Assembly: GCA_946800325.1 (NCBI GenBank)
Contig: OX326961.1
Span: 47,207,415 to 47,271,414, forward strand
Direction of reading: 5' to 3'
From: Luzula sylvatica
Lineage: Eukaryota; Streptophyta; Magnoliopsida; Poales; Juncaceae
Length of the DNA stretch: 64,000 nt
Part shown: piece after piece, positions 48,501-59,689 of the stretch
Numbering within the stretch: position 1 is the first letter of the stretch
Layout: each line of letters opens with the position of its first letter
Notes under the pieces: generated by a model
What the model saw: the letters and a program-made list of their open reading frames with translations, nothing else
Told to the model about the DNA's origin: nothing
Database searches by the model: none
Translations under genes and position numbers: made by a program

Positions 48501-50495
48501 AAAATTTCGAGAGCAGTCTTATTCAGTGACGGATCTGTTAAGGAACTAAGGAGACAGCTGTTCCCTTTATATTTTTGAACGGTAGTATATATATATGTGA
48601 TTATGTCAGTGTATTTTACGATTGAACTAAAAAATTATGTATTATAGTTCCTCCTCCTCCCCTCCCTCCAATTTTTTTTTTTTTTGAAAATTTCTCACAG
48701 TAGTCATCCGAAATTACCGTCCTCCCATTAATTTGGGGCAAGATCCGCCACTGGTCTTGTCTAAAAAGTTTTGGACAAGAATCCATCCAAAGTCTTTTCC
48801 CAACCATATTATTTTTGATCCATTGATCAATAATTCTTATAATAAAATTCTTGTATTAATTAAAAATTATAAAAAATCATCTGAAAATGTTTAATTTTTT
48901 TATGAAAAATAAATGGTTCATATAATTTTGTTCTCTTTTTTGTTTAATACGACAAAACACTTTGGACAAGAGCCAAACAAAATGTTAGTTAATAAACGAG
49001 CTCGTGAACATTTTTCTGGGAGCAAACTTTAATTCAATCTAAAGACTTTAAAGACTTACTTGTGACAATGAGACGATGCATATAATTCATGGGTATTGGG
49101 TGGCAGCGAAAAAACGGGGTAATGTAATTATGTAATGAATGACAAGTCAGGCCAATTTATTTCCCTATTGACGCTCCTACCACGCCCTTCTACAATCAAT
49201 ATTCATGACTAGAGGGCATATACTGTGCCACCAGATTTCACATTTCTCTTCCATTCATTCATTCAATTCATATACTCCACTTAGCAAAAGCAATATCCTA
49301 TCTATCATCGGCCCCATCGCATTTCTCTTCCATTCATTCAATTCATATCTCTACTCTCTTAATTTTATGTCTCTTAACAATTAAAATAAGTGGCAAAAGT
49401 GATATGTTATTATACTAAGTTACTAACCTAGAGTGGCAGATCTAAACGTCGTCCATCCATCGATAACATTTCTGTTCCCTTTGATCGTCGTCTTCCACAT
49501 TCCATCTCCGATCAACATTATGTTCGTCTTCGTTTTATCCACTTCGACGTTTTCGAAATATCCGCCGGCCTTTATGTAAATCACGAACCGGGTGTCGCTG
49601 TTGTTCGGAGCCGCGTTGATGGCGTCGTTTACGGTCGTGAAGTTTCCGCTCCCGTCCTTCGCCACGATTAGGTTCGGTATTATCGTTACGTTGGTCGCAT
49701 CGGTGGATGCTTGGAGTAAGTGCCTATCCTTTTGTGAGACCCATTTTGGGTACCCTCGAGTTATCTTACCGTACCTGTACAAACGTATTAAGAGTTCATT
49801 AACATTGTTAAATCGATAAAAAAATCATGACGTTCGTATAGCCATTACCCTTCGAAGCTCTCTTGAAGGCGCCGTTGCTTACGTTGGAGTTTTTTCACCA
49901 TTGCAAGTGAGTTACTGACGAGATGGGCCACGTGGTATAATCTCCCTTGAATGTACGGTCTGACACGCGATCCGGCTTTAGGCGCAAATGCAAAGCCATC
50001 CAAACATGTATACTGGTTAGTCATGGCGGCCGATAACACGGTCTGAACCGTACTGATAGACTCCGATGAAGAAGAAGACTTTTCGAGAGCGGAGGATGCC
50101 GAAGATAGATCATCTAGGGTTTGATCGAGGAGCTCGAGACAATCTTGAAGAGCGAGTTTTGAAGTCGAGTCGAGTTGAGGAAGACGCTTGAGGTACGAGG
50201 AGCAGTTGTTGTACGAGTTGCGTACCGCTGAAGTTGTGCGATTAATGGCGTGGCATATTACGGCAGACAGGGGAAGCTGGTTGGATTGGGGGAGTGTGGA
50301 GAGAGTGGATACACAGAGCTCTGGATAGAGTGTACCTTCACAATGGTGGATTGTACCGTTAGAATATGAACTGGAGAGGTGGCGACGGTGATTGTAATGG
50401 AGAGGTTTGGAAGGGAGAGGGCGGAGGAGGAGAGGGATGAGGAGGAGAAGAGGAATGGAGAGGAGGAACTTTAATTGATTGTATGGAGGTGGCAT
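45522..50495 (-). CDS. PME: Type I pectin methylesterase with PMEI pro-region
   Basis: Secreted enzyme that removes methyl esters from cell-wall homogalacturonan. Three exons join in frame: 50495-49849, 49774-49428 and 46213-45522, giving 561 aa. The N-terminus has a hydrophobic signal or anchor ([15 protein letters not shown], residues 9-23), then a PMEI-like inhibitor pro-domain (first Cys in [25 protein letters not shown]). Basic processing motifs RRLQ (about 208) and RHLL precede the catalytic domain. The catalytic signatures are all present: GGYFENV, QAVALR (Gln355), QDTLY (Gln377, Asp378), DFIFG (Asp399) and LGRPW (Arg467, Trp469). Nothing required for catalysis is missing. Intron 1 is 74 bp. 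Intron 2 is 3.2 kb and contains several MITEs. The gene is convergent with IBR3. Confidence 0.96.
47269..47429. mobile_element. Mutator-type MITE in PME intron 2
   Basis: 161 bp. The left arm GGGGAATGATACGTTCAC...CCGAAGT is inverted on the right as ACTTCGG...GTGAAGCATTTTCC. The exact 9-bp target duplication is AATTAAATG (47260-47268 and 47430-47438). Confidence 0.88.
48524..48753. mobile_element. hAT MITE (CAGTGACGGATCT family) in PME intron 2
   Basis: The termini CAGTGACGGATCT and AGATCCGCCACTG are inverted repeats. The flanks GTCTTATT and GTCTTGTC look like a mutated 8-bp duplication. It belongs with the element at 62080-62278. Confidence 0.85.
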
Positions 50496-50608
50496 TGTGC
50501 TTCTTTTTTGGTTGGTTCTTGTGGGTGTCTGTGTGTTAGAACAAAGTGAATTTGGCTTTCGAGGATTTTTGTCACTTTAGCACAAGGAAGGCTGTATCTT
50601 AGGATCCT

Positions 50609-50619
50609 AATATATATAG
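50609..50619 (-). promoter_or_regulatory. TATA box of PME
   Basis: On the minus strand GGCTATATATATTAGG lies about 115-125 bp upstream of the ATG at 50495, a plausible core-promoter position. Confidence 0.6.
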
Positions 50620-51165
50620 CCTTTTATTTTCTCTTTTATTTTCTTTTTCTTGCAAGGAAGGATTGCATTTAATAGGTTTGGCAATATTGTCCTTAGTCTT
50701 ATTTTTTGTTAAGTGAAACATGATACATCATTATTATATTATATTATATTATAAAAATAACATATCATAATAACATATCATAATGATGATTAAGATTTAA
50801 GAAGTGTAAGATTATTTCTTTGAAAATAATAATAATATTTGTAATATTTGGCGTATGATTATTTGTTAAGTTCAATAAATTATTTGTCTTTTAATAGGTA
50901 TACTCACATTTTTTCATTATTCATTATTTGAAAAGAACTAATATCGAAACTTTTAGAAAAAACCACGCTCAACTAGAAGTTACTTGATATCAGATAAATT
51001 TAAATTTTTTTTTTGTAAATATTAAATATAATCGATGCATGTATGTATGATTATATATAATTTTATTAATATGCTTGATAACGTTATCTCTGTTTTTATT
51101 TGTATGGGTATTTGATCATGCCACTAAAAGAGAAATGATATATAGCTATGATATTTGCACGAGGA
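50620..51165. other. PME upstream region, AT-rich
   Basis: No further gene or repeat boundary is seen before the hAT element. Confidence 0.45.
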
Positions 51166-51173
51166 TGCGAGTA

Positions 51174-51793
51174 TAGGGATGTCAATGGTGTGGATATTGC
51201 CCGAACCGACCCGAACCGTATCCGAAGAAATATCCGGATTCGAAAAAAATATCCGGATCCGAGTGGATCCGGATATGGATCTGGTTGCTAATTTTAGGAT
51301 CCGGAACCGGATTCGATATTCGGTTTTGGTGCGGGGACCGGATCCGTGTTCCGGATCCGGATATTTTTAGGATCCGGATACTCGGAACCAGATTCGAGTA
51401 TCCGGAACCGGATCTGGATACGCATATTATATATTATTTTTATGTATTATATTTGATATTAGTTGAAAAATCATATACAAATTAATGATTTGTGAGTGAT
51501 TTAAACTCACAATCGTAAAATTATGTTTAAATATAATCATATTTATCGTTCATATCACAATTATATATATTTATAGCTAAAAAGTAAGTTATGTTATGAT
51601 AACATAGTATCCGTTTTAATATCCGAAAGAGAACCGTATCCGTATTCGTATCCGACAATATCCGAATCATATCCGTATCCGTTTATTATCTGAACCGTAT
51701 CCGGATCCGGGTAATTCCGTATCCGAAAAAAAATATGGATATGGATCTGGTATGACCACTATCCGAACCGGATCCGAACCGTTGACACCCCTA
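51174..51793. mobile_element. hAT element (TAGGGATGT family) with CCGGATCC-rich arms
   Basis: The termini TAGGGATGTCAA and TTGACACCCCTA are flanked by an exact 8-bp duplication, TGCGAGTA (51166-51173 and 51794-51801). It is 620 bp. The arms are dense in ATCCGGATCCG and CGAACCG, and the core is AT-rich. It has no transposase. Confidence 0.93.
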
Positions 51794-52084
51794 TGCGAGT
51801 ATGGTAATTATATTTTTTCATTTTACTATGAATTATTACTATTTATGAATGATAATATCATCTCAAAGTAAAATTACCCCAATATATTATTCTCATCATA
51901 TTTTTATAACTTATTAAATAAAACAATCTACATATTTCATGATACATTATTTTAGGAAAATACTCATTTTTTTTCATATATGAGTGTATAATATACTATA
52001 TGAGATAGATAACAATTGTACGAAGAAATCATAACACGAGTATTATGTCATGATATTGCATTTAATAGAGAAAATAATTAAAAA

Positions 52085-53740
52085 AAAAACTAATATCAAA
52101 ATTTAGTTGAGAAAAAAAGTTTAGGGGATTATTTTCTATATCAAACATAATCATAACACGAGTATTAAAACTTTTTTGGACCAAAATACCCCTTTATTTT
52201 CCATATTTGAATTTATTAAACTTTTTTCGTATTATTTCATTAATTCAAAAATCTTCATAAACATTTCATAACATATACTAGTTATACAAACTATATATCA
52301 TATACATAATTTTAATATTTTATTTATTGTATATTTTGTCATACAAAATTATAATTAAATAAAATAATAAACAACGATATAAAAAATATTCCTGAAAACA
52401 TCTTGAAAAAAATAATATTATTTTAACATTTAGTTTTAATTCTCAATAGTTGTTAATAAAAAAATAGTTATTAAAAATTAGCTGTTGAAATATAATTAAC
52501 TATTGAAATTAAAACTAGCAACAAATATTATTTTTATGCTAGTTTTAACGGTCATTCGTTCATTGTTAATTTAGCAAGAAAATACTATTTATTAACTATT
52601 TTTATTAATAACCATTGAAAATTAAAACTAAATGCTAGAATAATATTAATTTGTCAAGATATTTTCAAAAATATTTTTTTATATCGTTTTTTATTTAATT
52701 TTAGTTTTGTATGATAAAATATGTAATAAATAAAGGATTAACATTATGTATATGACATATAGTTTTTTCTAAATTAGTATATGTAAAAAAGATTATGGTG
52801 ATTTTAAATTAATAAAATAATGCAAAAAGATGTTTAATAAATTAAAATATGAAAAATAGAAGGGTATTTGAGTCCAAAAAAGTTGCAACACCATGAAATA
52901 CCCCTATAGGGGTAGAGCTGGCAAATCTGACCCGACCCTAAAAAACGACCCGACCCACCCGAACCCGAACCCGACCCGACCCGACCCGAAAATATTGAAA
53001 AGTCAACGACCCGAACCCGAAACCGGAACCGAATGACCCGAATCCGAAATCGACCCGAAACCGAATGACCCGAACCCGAAATCGACCCGAAACCGAATGA
53101 CCCGAACCCGAAACCGACCCGAAACCGAATGACCCGAACCCGAAAACGACCCGAAACCCGAACGAACCCGAAATCCGAATGACCCGAAACTCACGACCCG
53201 AATGACCCGAAATTCACGACCCGAATGACCCGCCGAAATTAAAATATTATTGTTAAAATCAATATAATATTGCTAAAATATCTCGGAATCAATAAAATAA
53301 ATCAGAAATTATCCGAAAATTAAATTTTTGGAAAATCGAATGATTCGAAATCAAATTTTTGTGAAATCTGAATTACCCGAAAATCAAAATAGTCACGACC
53401 CGAATGACCCGAAAATCGAAACAACCCGAACCCGAATGACCAGAAATTCAAAACGACCCGAACCCGAATGACCCGAAAACCGAAACGACCCGAACCCGAA
53501 CGATCCGAAACCCGAACGACCCGCGACCCGAACGACCCGATGACCCGAATGACCCACAACCCAAAACGACCCGAACCTAAAATGACCCGACCCGCCCGAT
53601 TGCCACCTCTATATAGGGGTAATTGAAAATAAAATCTTGTTTGGAGGGAATTTTTTTGGAGTTTCTTAAAAGGGGATTATTTTGGAGTTTAGGGGATTAT
53701 TTTCTATACCAATTCAAGAAAAATTTAGGGAATTATTTGA
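52085..53740. repeat. Large foldback repeat, interrupted by a hAT element
   Basis: The left arm (about 52100-52430: TTTAGGGGATTATTTTCTAT, then GGACCAAAATACCCCT) is the inverted, diverged partner of the right arm (about 52690-52904 and 53620-53720, ending TTTAGGGGATTATTTTCTAT). The centre near 52440-52650 is itself palindromic (ACATTTAGTTTTAATT / AATTAAAACTAAATGC). The hAT at 52913-53611 sits in the right arm. Related single arms occur at 59.7-59.9 kb and perhaps 1.4-1.9 kb. Confidence 0.7.
52913..53611 (+). mobile_element. hAT element, GACCCGAA-rich family, forward copy
   Basis: The termini TAGAGCTGGCAA and TTGCCACCTCTA are flanked by an exact 8-bp duplication, TATAGGGG (52905-52912 and 53612-53619). 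The arms are long degenerate runs of GACCCGAACCCGAA around a conserved AT-rich core. The empty site exists at about 59880-59890 in a related repeat (CCCTATAGGGGAGTAATTG). The apparent ORFs are repeat translations. Confidence 0.94.
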
Positions 53741-54793
53741 AAATTTTCCTTTTAAAAATAATAATTGATGTAATTTATAAGATTATGTTTGATATAGAAA
53801 ATCGTCTAAAATGATATGAAGATGGATGAAAATAAATGACTTGACTAAATTAATTATGAGGGTAACTAACCTTGAATAATTTTCAAGGGGTATGGAGGCT
53901 TAAGAGGGGAGGGGAATGGGGAAAGGATAATGTATAATTTCCCATGTATTAATGTGGCAAAATTGATGAGAAGACAAAAGAGAAAACATAATTCTGTGAT
54001 TGGCTTTGACTTCTAATACAGTACTTAATTTTTTGCCATTTACATAGGCAACTTTACACCTGTGAACTTGTCTGGTATTTATGTCTCGTAATAACAATAT
54101 TATCCTTGCATTTTTTATGTCACTTCATAATATTGGAGTGTATTTACTATTTACATTAGATTATTTTCCTTACACATTATCACAAATTATTTTGTGGATT
54201 TTTTTTTCTTTTCCTTTTTTTATGTCAAATTTGAGACGTTGTGTAATATTGGGGCTAAACTAACCATGTGATTGGGTGTGTAACTACTAACAAAGCATAA
54301 AAACTAACCATGTGGTTGGGTGTAGTCTACACAAATATAAAATTAAGAAAAAAGTCATATATTCCTATAATGTTACTAAAAAATTATTGAGTTGATAATA
54401 AGTAATAAAAATCTCGGAGACGATAAATATAATTCTTTTTTATCTTTTCATTAGAAAAGGAAAAAATAGAATTTACATTTTCAAAAGAAATTTCATTTCA
54501 AGAAAATATATATAGAAATTGAAACCCTAATACGAATGTAAGGTTTTTCGGGTGTCCATGCCAATCGATCGACAAGTTTCGGTCTAGATTTGTCGTTGTA
54601 CGATTTTGTATTAAAAAGTTTTTTTAGAGTCTTCGTTGCATTTCGCACGTGAAGACAGAGGAGGATCCGGTGGAGTGTCGAAGGGGAAGTGCGTCCCCTC
54701 CCCATGAAACCGGAATAAAAAAATACCCATTAAAGAAGTTGATTTTGTTTGTTTCAAAAGTAATAATTATAATAAACTTTTTTATATTTCATG

Positions 54794-55483
54794 AAGTGTT
54801 GAGTAGAGGTGGCAATCGGGCGGGTCGGGTCGGGTCGGGTCGGGTTCGGGTCGGGTCGGGTCGGGTCGGGTTCGGGTCGTTTCGGGTCGCGGGTCATTCG
54901 GGTTCGGGTCGTTTCGGGTCATTCGGTTCCGGGTCGTTTCGGTTTTCGGGTCATTCGGGTTCGGGTCGTTTCGGTTTTCGGGTCATTCGGGTCTTGACTA
55001 TTTTGATTTTCGGGTAATTCAGATTTCACAAAATTTGATTTTGAATCATTCGATTTTCTAAAAATTTAATTTTTGGGTAATTTCTGATTTATTTTGTTGA
55101 TTCCGAGATATTTTAGCAATATTATATTGATTTTAACAATAATATTTTAATTTTCGGGTCATTCGGGTCGTGAGTTTCGGGCCATTCGGGTTTCGGATTA
55201 GTTCGGGTTTCGGGTCATTCGGGTTTCGGGTCATTCGGTTTCGGGTCGATTTCGGATTCGGGTCATTCGGTTTCGGTTTCGGTTTCGGGTTCGGGTTCGG
55301 GTCGTTGACTTTTCAATATTTTCGGGTCGGGTCGGGTTCGGGCGGGTCGGGTCATTTTTTCGGGTCGTATCAGATTTTGCCAGCTCTAGTGTTGAGTAGT
55401 CTTGTGGTAAAACTTATACTTAAGAGTTGAGATGTCACAAGTTTGAATCTCTAATACAACAAATTTTGATTTTTTTTTTTTTA
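54794..55483 (+). mobile_element. tRNA-like SINE interrupted by a hAT element
   Basis: Removing the hAT and one copy of its target duplication leaves a continuous sequence with an A-box-like TAGTCTTGTGGTAAAAC (55397) and a B-box-like GTTTGAATC (55441-55449) about 40 nt later. It ends in a long T run at 55470-55482. This layout is typical of plant tRNA-derived SINEs; the 5' boundary is approximate. Confidence 0.6.
54804..55388 (-). mobile_element. hAT element, GACCCGAA-rich family, inverted copy
   Basis: Same family as 52913-53611 in the opposite orientation, so the plus strand is GGGTCGGG-rich. The termini TAGAGGTGGCAA and TTGCCAGCTCTA are flanked by the exact 8-bp duplication GTGTTGAG (54796-54803 and 55389-55396). 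The AT-rich core around 55000-55150 matches the other copy's core in reverse complement. It has no transposase. Confidence 0.94.
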
Positions 55484-56001
55484 AGTTCGGCTTGTTGGAA
55501 CGTTATTCCAACATTTGACTTATACGTAAAATATTTATGTGTTGTAATATCGTTATTTATATGCTTAAAATAATAAAAAGAAATGATTGCGGAATTTTGT
55601 CATGAATGATGTATATATAGTGGACATTTATTTGTAGGCCACTAAATTATTGCATGGCAATTAACAATTATAAAGTACAACAATGAGAGTTGTGAAAGAA
55701 AGTCAGAGTAATATTTGTCTATCATATATTTTGGTACAAACTCAAATAAAATATAATTACCCAAAATGTTATATAAGCAAGACGTTTATATGGGTGTAAT
55801 TTCGGTTAAGGATATTCAGTTATAGTGGGAGTAAATATTTGTACATTTATTATGATATAGACACGTGATATAAACATATGTCATACACATATGATACGGT
55901 TATAAAGTTTTTAAGTTTTCGGTATTATGGTTATTCTGCAGAATTAAAGTTGCATTTATCACTTTACTCTGATTTAAACAAGGTTCGTCTCAATATGGTA
56001 T

Positions 56002-56106
56002 AAAGGAGACGGTTTGTCTCATAAGGTATTAAAGGAGACGGTTTGTCTCAAATGCGGTTTTAAAAGAGACAATTTGTCTCATTAAGTTATTAAAGGAGAC
56101 GGTTTT
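56002..56106 (+). repeat. Tandem GAGACGGTTTGTCTC hairpin repeat
   Basis: Four units about 30 bp apart (starting near 56002, 56031, 56061 and 56091), each containing AAAGGAGACGGTTTGTCTC or a variant. GAGAC and GTCTC within a unit are complementary, so each can form a small stem-loop. Located inside the LTR remnant, between the 5' LTR and the polypurine tract. Confidence 0.75.
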
Positions 56107-56400
56107 AAGGATCTCACTAAATTTTCTTTTAGGAGGACCAAGTTGGAAATAGACATGTCAAGATCACATTACATGAAATTTCATACTACACATCCACATC
56201 ATGATTCATGTAATTCAGTTGTATTAGTGTACGTGACCATTGAAGGTTTAGTTACGTTAAATTTGACGAAAGCCGATTTGATCCTACGTTGATATTATTG
56301 ATGGACGGAATTGGTTAGGGACACATAAGGTTTTTATGACAAACAAGTACGCGTATTTCGGTTTATGTTCAATACGTAATTATAAGGAATTACATATAGT

Positions 56401-56413
56401 CCAAGTGGGAGAT
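56401..56413 (+). other. Polypurine tract of the LTR remnant
   Basis: CCAAGTGGGAGAT immediately before TGTTGG, the usual plus-strand primer position in plant Copia elements. Confidence 0.7.
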
Positions 56414-56661
56414 TGTTGGAACGTTATTCCAACATTGGACTTATACGTAAAATATTTATGTGTTGTAATATTGTCATTTATATGCTTAAAATAGAATGGT
56501 CAATTTTAGTTAATAAATTTAAGCATTAATGGGTTAATTAGGATGTGGGCTTTGATGTGTAGAATATTGTGAGTGGTGATTCTATTTTCTATGATGGGCT
56601 GAATTAGAAGATCCATATTAGGAGACCCAAATGTATGTCTTTGTGAAAAGATGTCTTGTGG

Positions 56662-56669
56662 CTATATAA
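56662..56669 (+). promoter_or_regulatory. TATA box in the 3' LTR
   Basis: CTATATAAAC about 250 bp into the LTR. It could still drive read-out transcription into flanking DNA. Confidence 0.45.
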
Positions 56670-57371
56670 ACAATTTGGTACCAAGTACATATGATAATGT
56701 TCCATTCTTGAATCTGCCCCATTAAGATTAGACAGAGATATCCATTAGAGAAAATCAAAATAACTCTAAATTGGACATCATAAAATACTTGGAATCCATT
56801 TCTTGCAACTAAGGTTTCATGAACGCAACAACGGTGATGGCACGACATCAATTCGGACGGATTCCATACGCTTCCGCATACGGTTAGTGTACGGGTTTGA
56901 TTAAGATTATTCGGTTGAATTAACATAGTTATCGTTTGTACGGACAAATTATTTATTTTAATTTACGGGGCAGTGCCGGATCGTTGTCGCTGCCCCAACA
57001 CAGCCCCCTCTATAAAATCATCCTGGCTTCGCCCCAGCGTGAAGACGAGACCGTCATTGTCATAACCACCCCTAGACTTCCGGTGTTGTCGTCGTGGCTT
57101 CCATAGAAAAAAAAATCAAAATCCTAATACAATTCAAGGATTTTTGAGCCATCAGTGTCATTTGATGTCGTCTCGCTTAGTCTATGCCGAAAAAACTTTT
57201 CTGTCTCAGCAAGTTAGGCTATGAAAAGGTTGTTCTGACTCCGGCATGAGTGCTGGTACTTCCGTCCGTGGGAAAGATCCTCTTGAAATAGCATTCGGCG
57301 AAGAGAGAAGTCGAAAAAAAGAGGAATTGATTATGAAATTGAAAATCTATCCAGTGAAAGAGTTGTCACAG

Positions 57372-57458
57372 GGTGTATTCCAGTATTGGATTCTCTTTAT
57401 TGACGATTTCTTTAGAAAAGTATGGATGTACTTGATGAAGCACAATCGACTGGTATAG
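57372..57458 (+). mobile_element. Copia integrase fragment
   Basis: The translation YWILFIDDFFRKVWMYLMKH matches the conserved start of the Copia integrase core (FIDD.SRKVWVY...K). No other polyprotein domain adjoins it. The 70-codon ORF at 57246 that includes it is not an intact gene. Confidence 0.7.
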
Positions 57459-57459
57459 G

Positions 57460-59689
57460 AGTGTGTCGTGACGATCTAAAAGTTTCTTTGTCCGTTCGAG
57501 GATTGTTTGCCTTGACGACCAGTCTTCAAGATATGTAGCTTGCTTTTGCCATTCGAGCTTGAAAGCGAGATCGTCCATGTCGTGGTCTAATCATCTCATC
57601 ATTGTGGCTGGTATGGTCGTGATCATTTCATCGCCGTGACTGTCGCTACCAAGACGATAAATATATTAAATATAAAATCTTATTACATGGTAAATAATAA
57701 AAAGTTGGTAACACACTATGTGATAACTCACATTTATTATATTCTAAATTTAACTTGGTTATGATATTTTTTTAATTAAAACTTGCTTAATTAACTATTT
57801 TATATTGTTTACATTATTTCTGCATTATTCTCATTTTTTCACTAAAAACAATGAATTAATTTTGTAAATTATCGATGTTATCTCGATTTTTTTTTCCAAT
57901 TGATTTGAATTTCAACTTATCAAGATTTTTAACATTATTAATTTTACCATTAGAAACTTTTGTATTTGTTTGTATTATATATTTGTTGGTATTTTTGTAT
58001 TCTATAATTTTTCTGAAATTTAGTAAAATAAAATATTTATATTGAGAAATGTCAAAATGCTCACGTGAGTATTTGAGTTATAATATTCAAGATTTTTGGT
58101 CAATGAATTCGCATCAAGAATATTGTTTATCGGAATTTTTGTGCCACTAAAATTTTTAATTTCTGAAAAAGAAAATAAATTAGGTAAATCAAAAAACTAA
58201 TTTTAAAGCAAATTCAATAGCAATAATTTTGACTACTACATCATAAATACTCACATGCATATTTTAATATCACTCGTTTATATTTCTCAACTAGTGACAA
58301 TCAAACTGAATTGGCAAACGTGGTAAACAAAAGTTAAAATTATCACCTAAATTTATATATAGAAATTCAAAATTTGATTTATCCTATAATATTATACAAA
58401 GTTGCAAATCTAGTACATGTCAATAATTTAATGCAACGTGATTCAGTAGGCATGTGAACAATAAGTTCTAGGAGCTTTTTTATATGTAACAGAGTTTTGC
58501 AAGTTTATCTCAAAAATAATCACAAACGTCGTTGAAGTTAATTCCAAAATTAACCAAGGACGTGATCACAGATTCCTTCACTTGCAATAATGGTGGAGTT
58601 TGAAATCCCGTCAACTGCTAATTCTCGGTTTATTTAATCAGATGATGAAGAAAATCACGACATTGTATGCTGCACAGTGAAATGAAGGATACGACCCGTT
58701 CCCAACCCATAGGATCTTGTTATCAAATCGGCGTATGAATATGGAAGAATATACAACATGCATCTTGTTGAAGTGTAGGGGTTGAAACGTTTCACGCCGT
58801 CGTGCTTTCCACTCCGACTATCTCTCGTGCATCTCGCGCCCACACAACTCAACACCGTGTTTCGTATTCTTCATTTTGGCCAAACCAAAATCTTTTCGAC
58901 CAAATCATAATTCTCACTTGGATCACAAATAGGAATCACAAACGTGATTCCTCTACTCGTATCCACCTTGAGTTGTCGTATATCGGTTATACATGTATCT
59001 CCCTAGTCGATCCGTGTATAAATTTGCTTAATCTCGTACGATAATCTCTGATGGAGAAAAACGTTTTTTCTCCTTTTCTCCATTTCTTGTTCACCCCTAT
59101 TAGAGTGATTTCCAACATATTAGATTTAATTGGATTTGATTAGATTTCCTTAGAAGGGAGAAAAACATCATATATATATATAATAGATAGGATAATGATG
59201 TGTCAAAGGATGCAAACCAATATGCAGAATCCGGACTTCTTCCGTTCGAATGGATAGACCCATCCTTTCGAACGGAATGGTTACTGAATCTTGTGTACAA
59301 CCTTATTGTACACTCAACTCTTCCCACGAACGCTTATATTCGTTTATCCTTATATGTACATTTTCCGTTGATCCAAAACTTGAATTTCTTCCGATGATAA
59401 TTATTTTAATTAATTGATTTAAATAATAAAAAACATAAAATATTTGGCGGAGTTTAAAATTCCGTCAGTAAATGACTGATTCCCAAATCCCGCCATTTCA
59501 CCAATAATTGCTGATTGATCAAGGATTGTTAATCAACTAAACTGATTAAAGAATTATGGTTAAACTTATATTTGATTTTGTGTGTTACTCCAACAATACT
59601 TGTATTACAATTTACACAATATTTTGAACAAAATTTAATTAAGAAGTAAAGAAATAATAAAATACAATAATTTGGATATTTTTAAAATT
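57460..59689. other. Intergenic, retroelement debris
   Basis: No gene. A stretch near 58840-59040 resembles 40780-40870. A 75-codon minus-strand ORF at 59100-59327 has no recognisable feature. Confidence 0.4.

Larger units (their letters stand above)
55493..56960 (+). mobile_element. Copia-type LTR retrotransposon remnant
   Basis: TGTTGGAACGTTATTCCAACA occurs at 55493 and again at 56414, each followed by about 65 bp of shared sequence. The second copy is preceded by the polypurine tract CCAAGTGGGAGAT, so it is a 3' LTR; it has a TATA box at 56662. The first copy diverges after about 85 bp, so the 5' LTR is truncated, and gag-pol is absent. The right limit of the 3' LTR is uncertain. Confidence 0.75.

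Noticed and set aside
52913..55430. Gly/Ser/Arg/Phe-rich ORFs (for example 54649-55017 and 53003-53194)
   Set aside because: They are translations of GGGTCGGG/GACCCGAA repeat arms of hAT elements, in several frames and on both strands.
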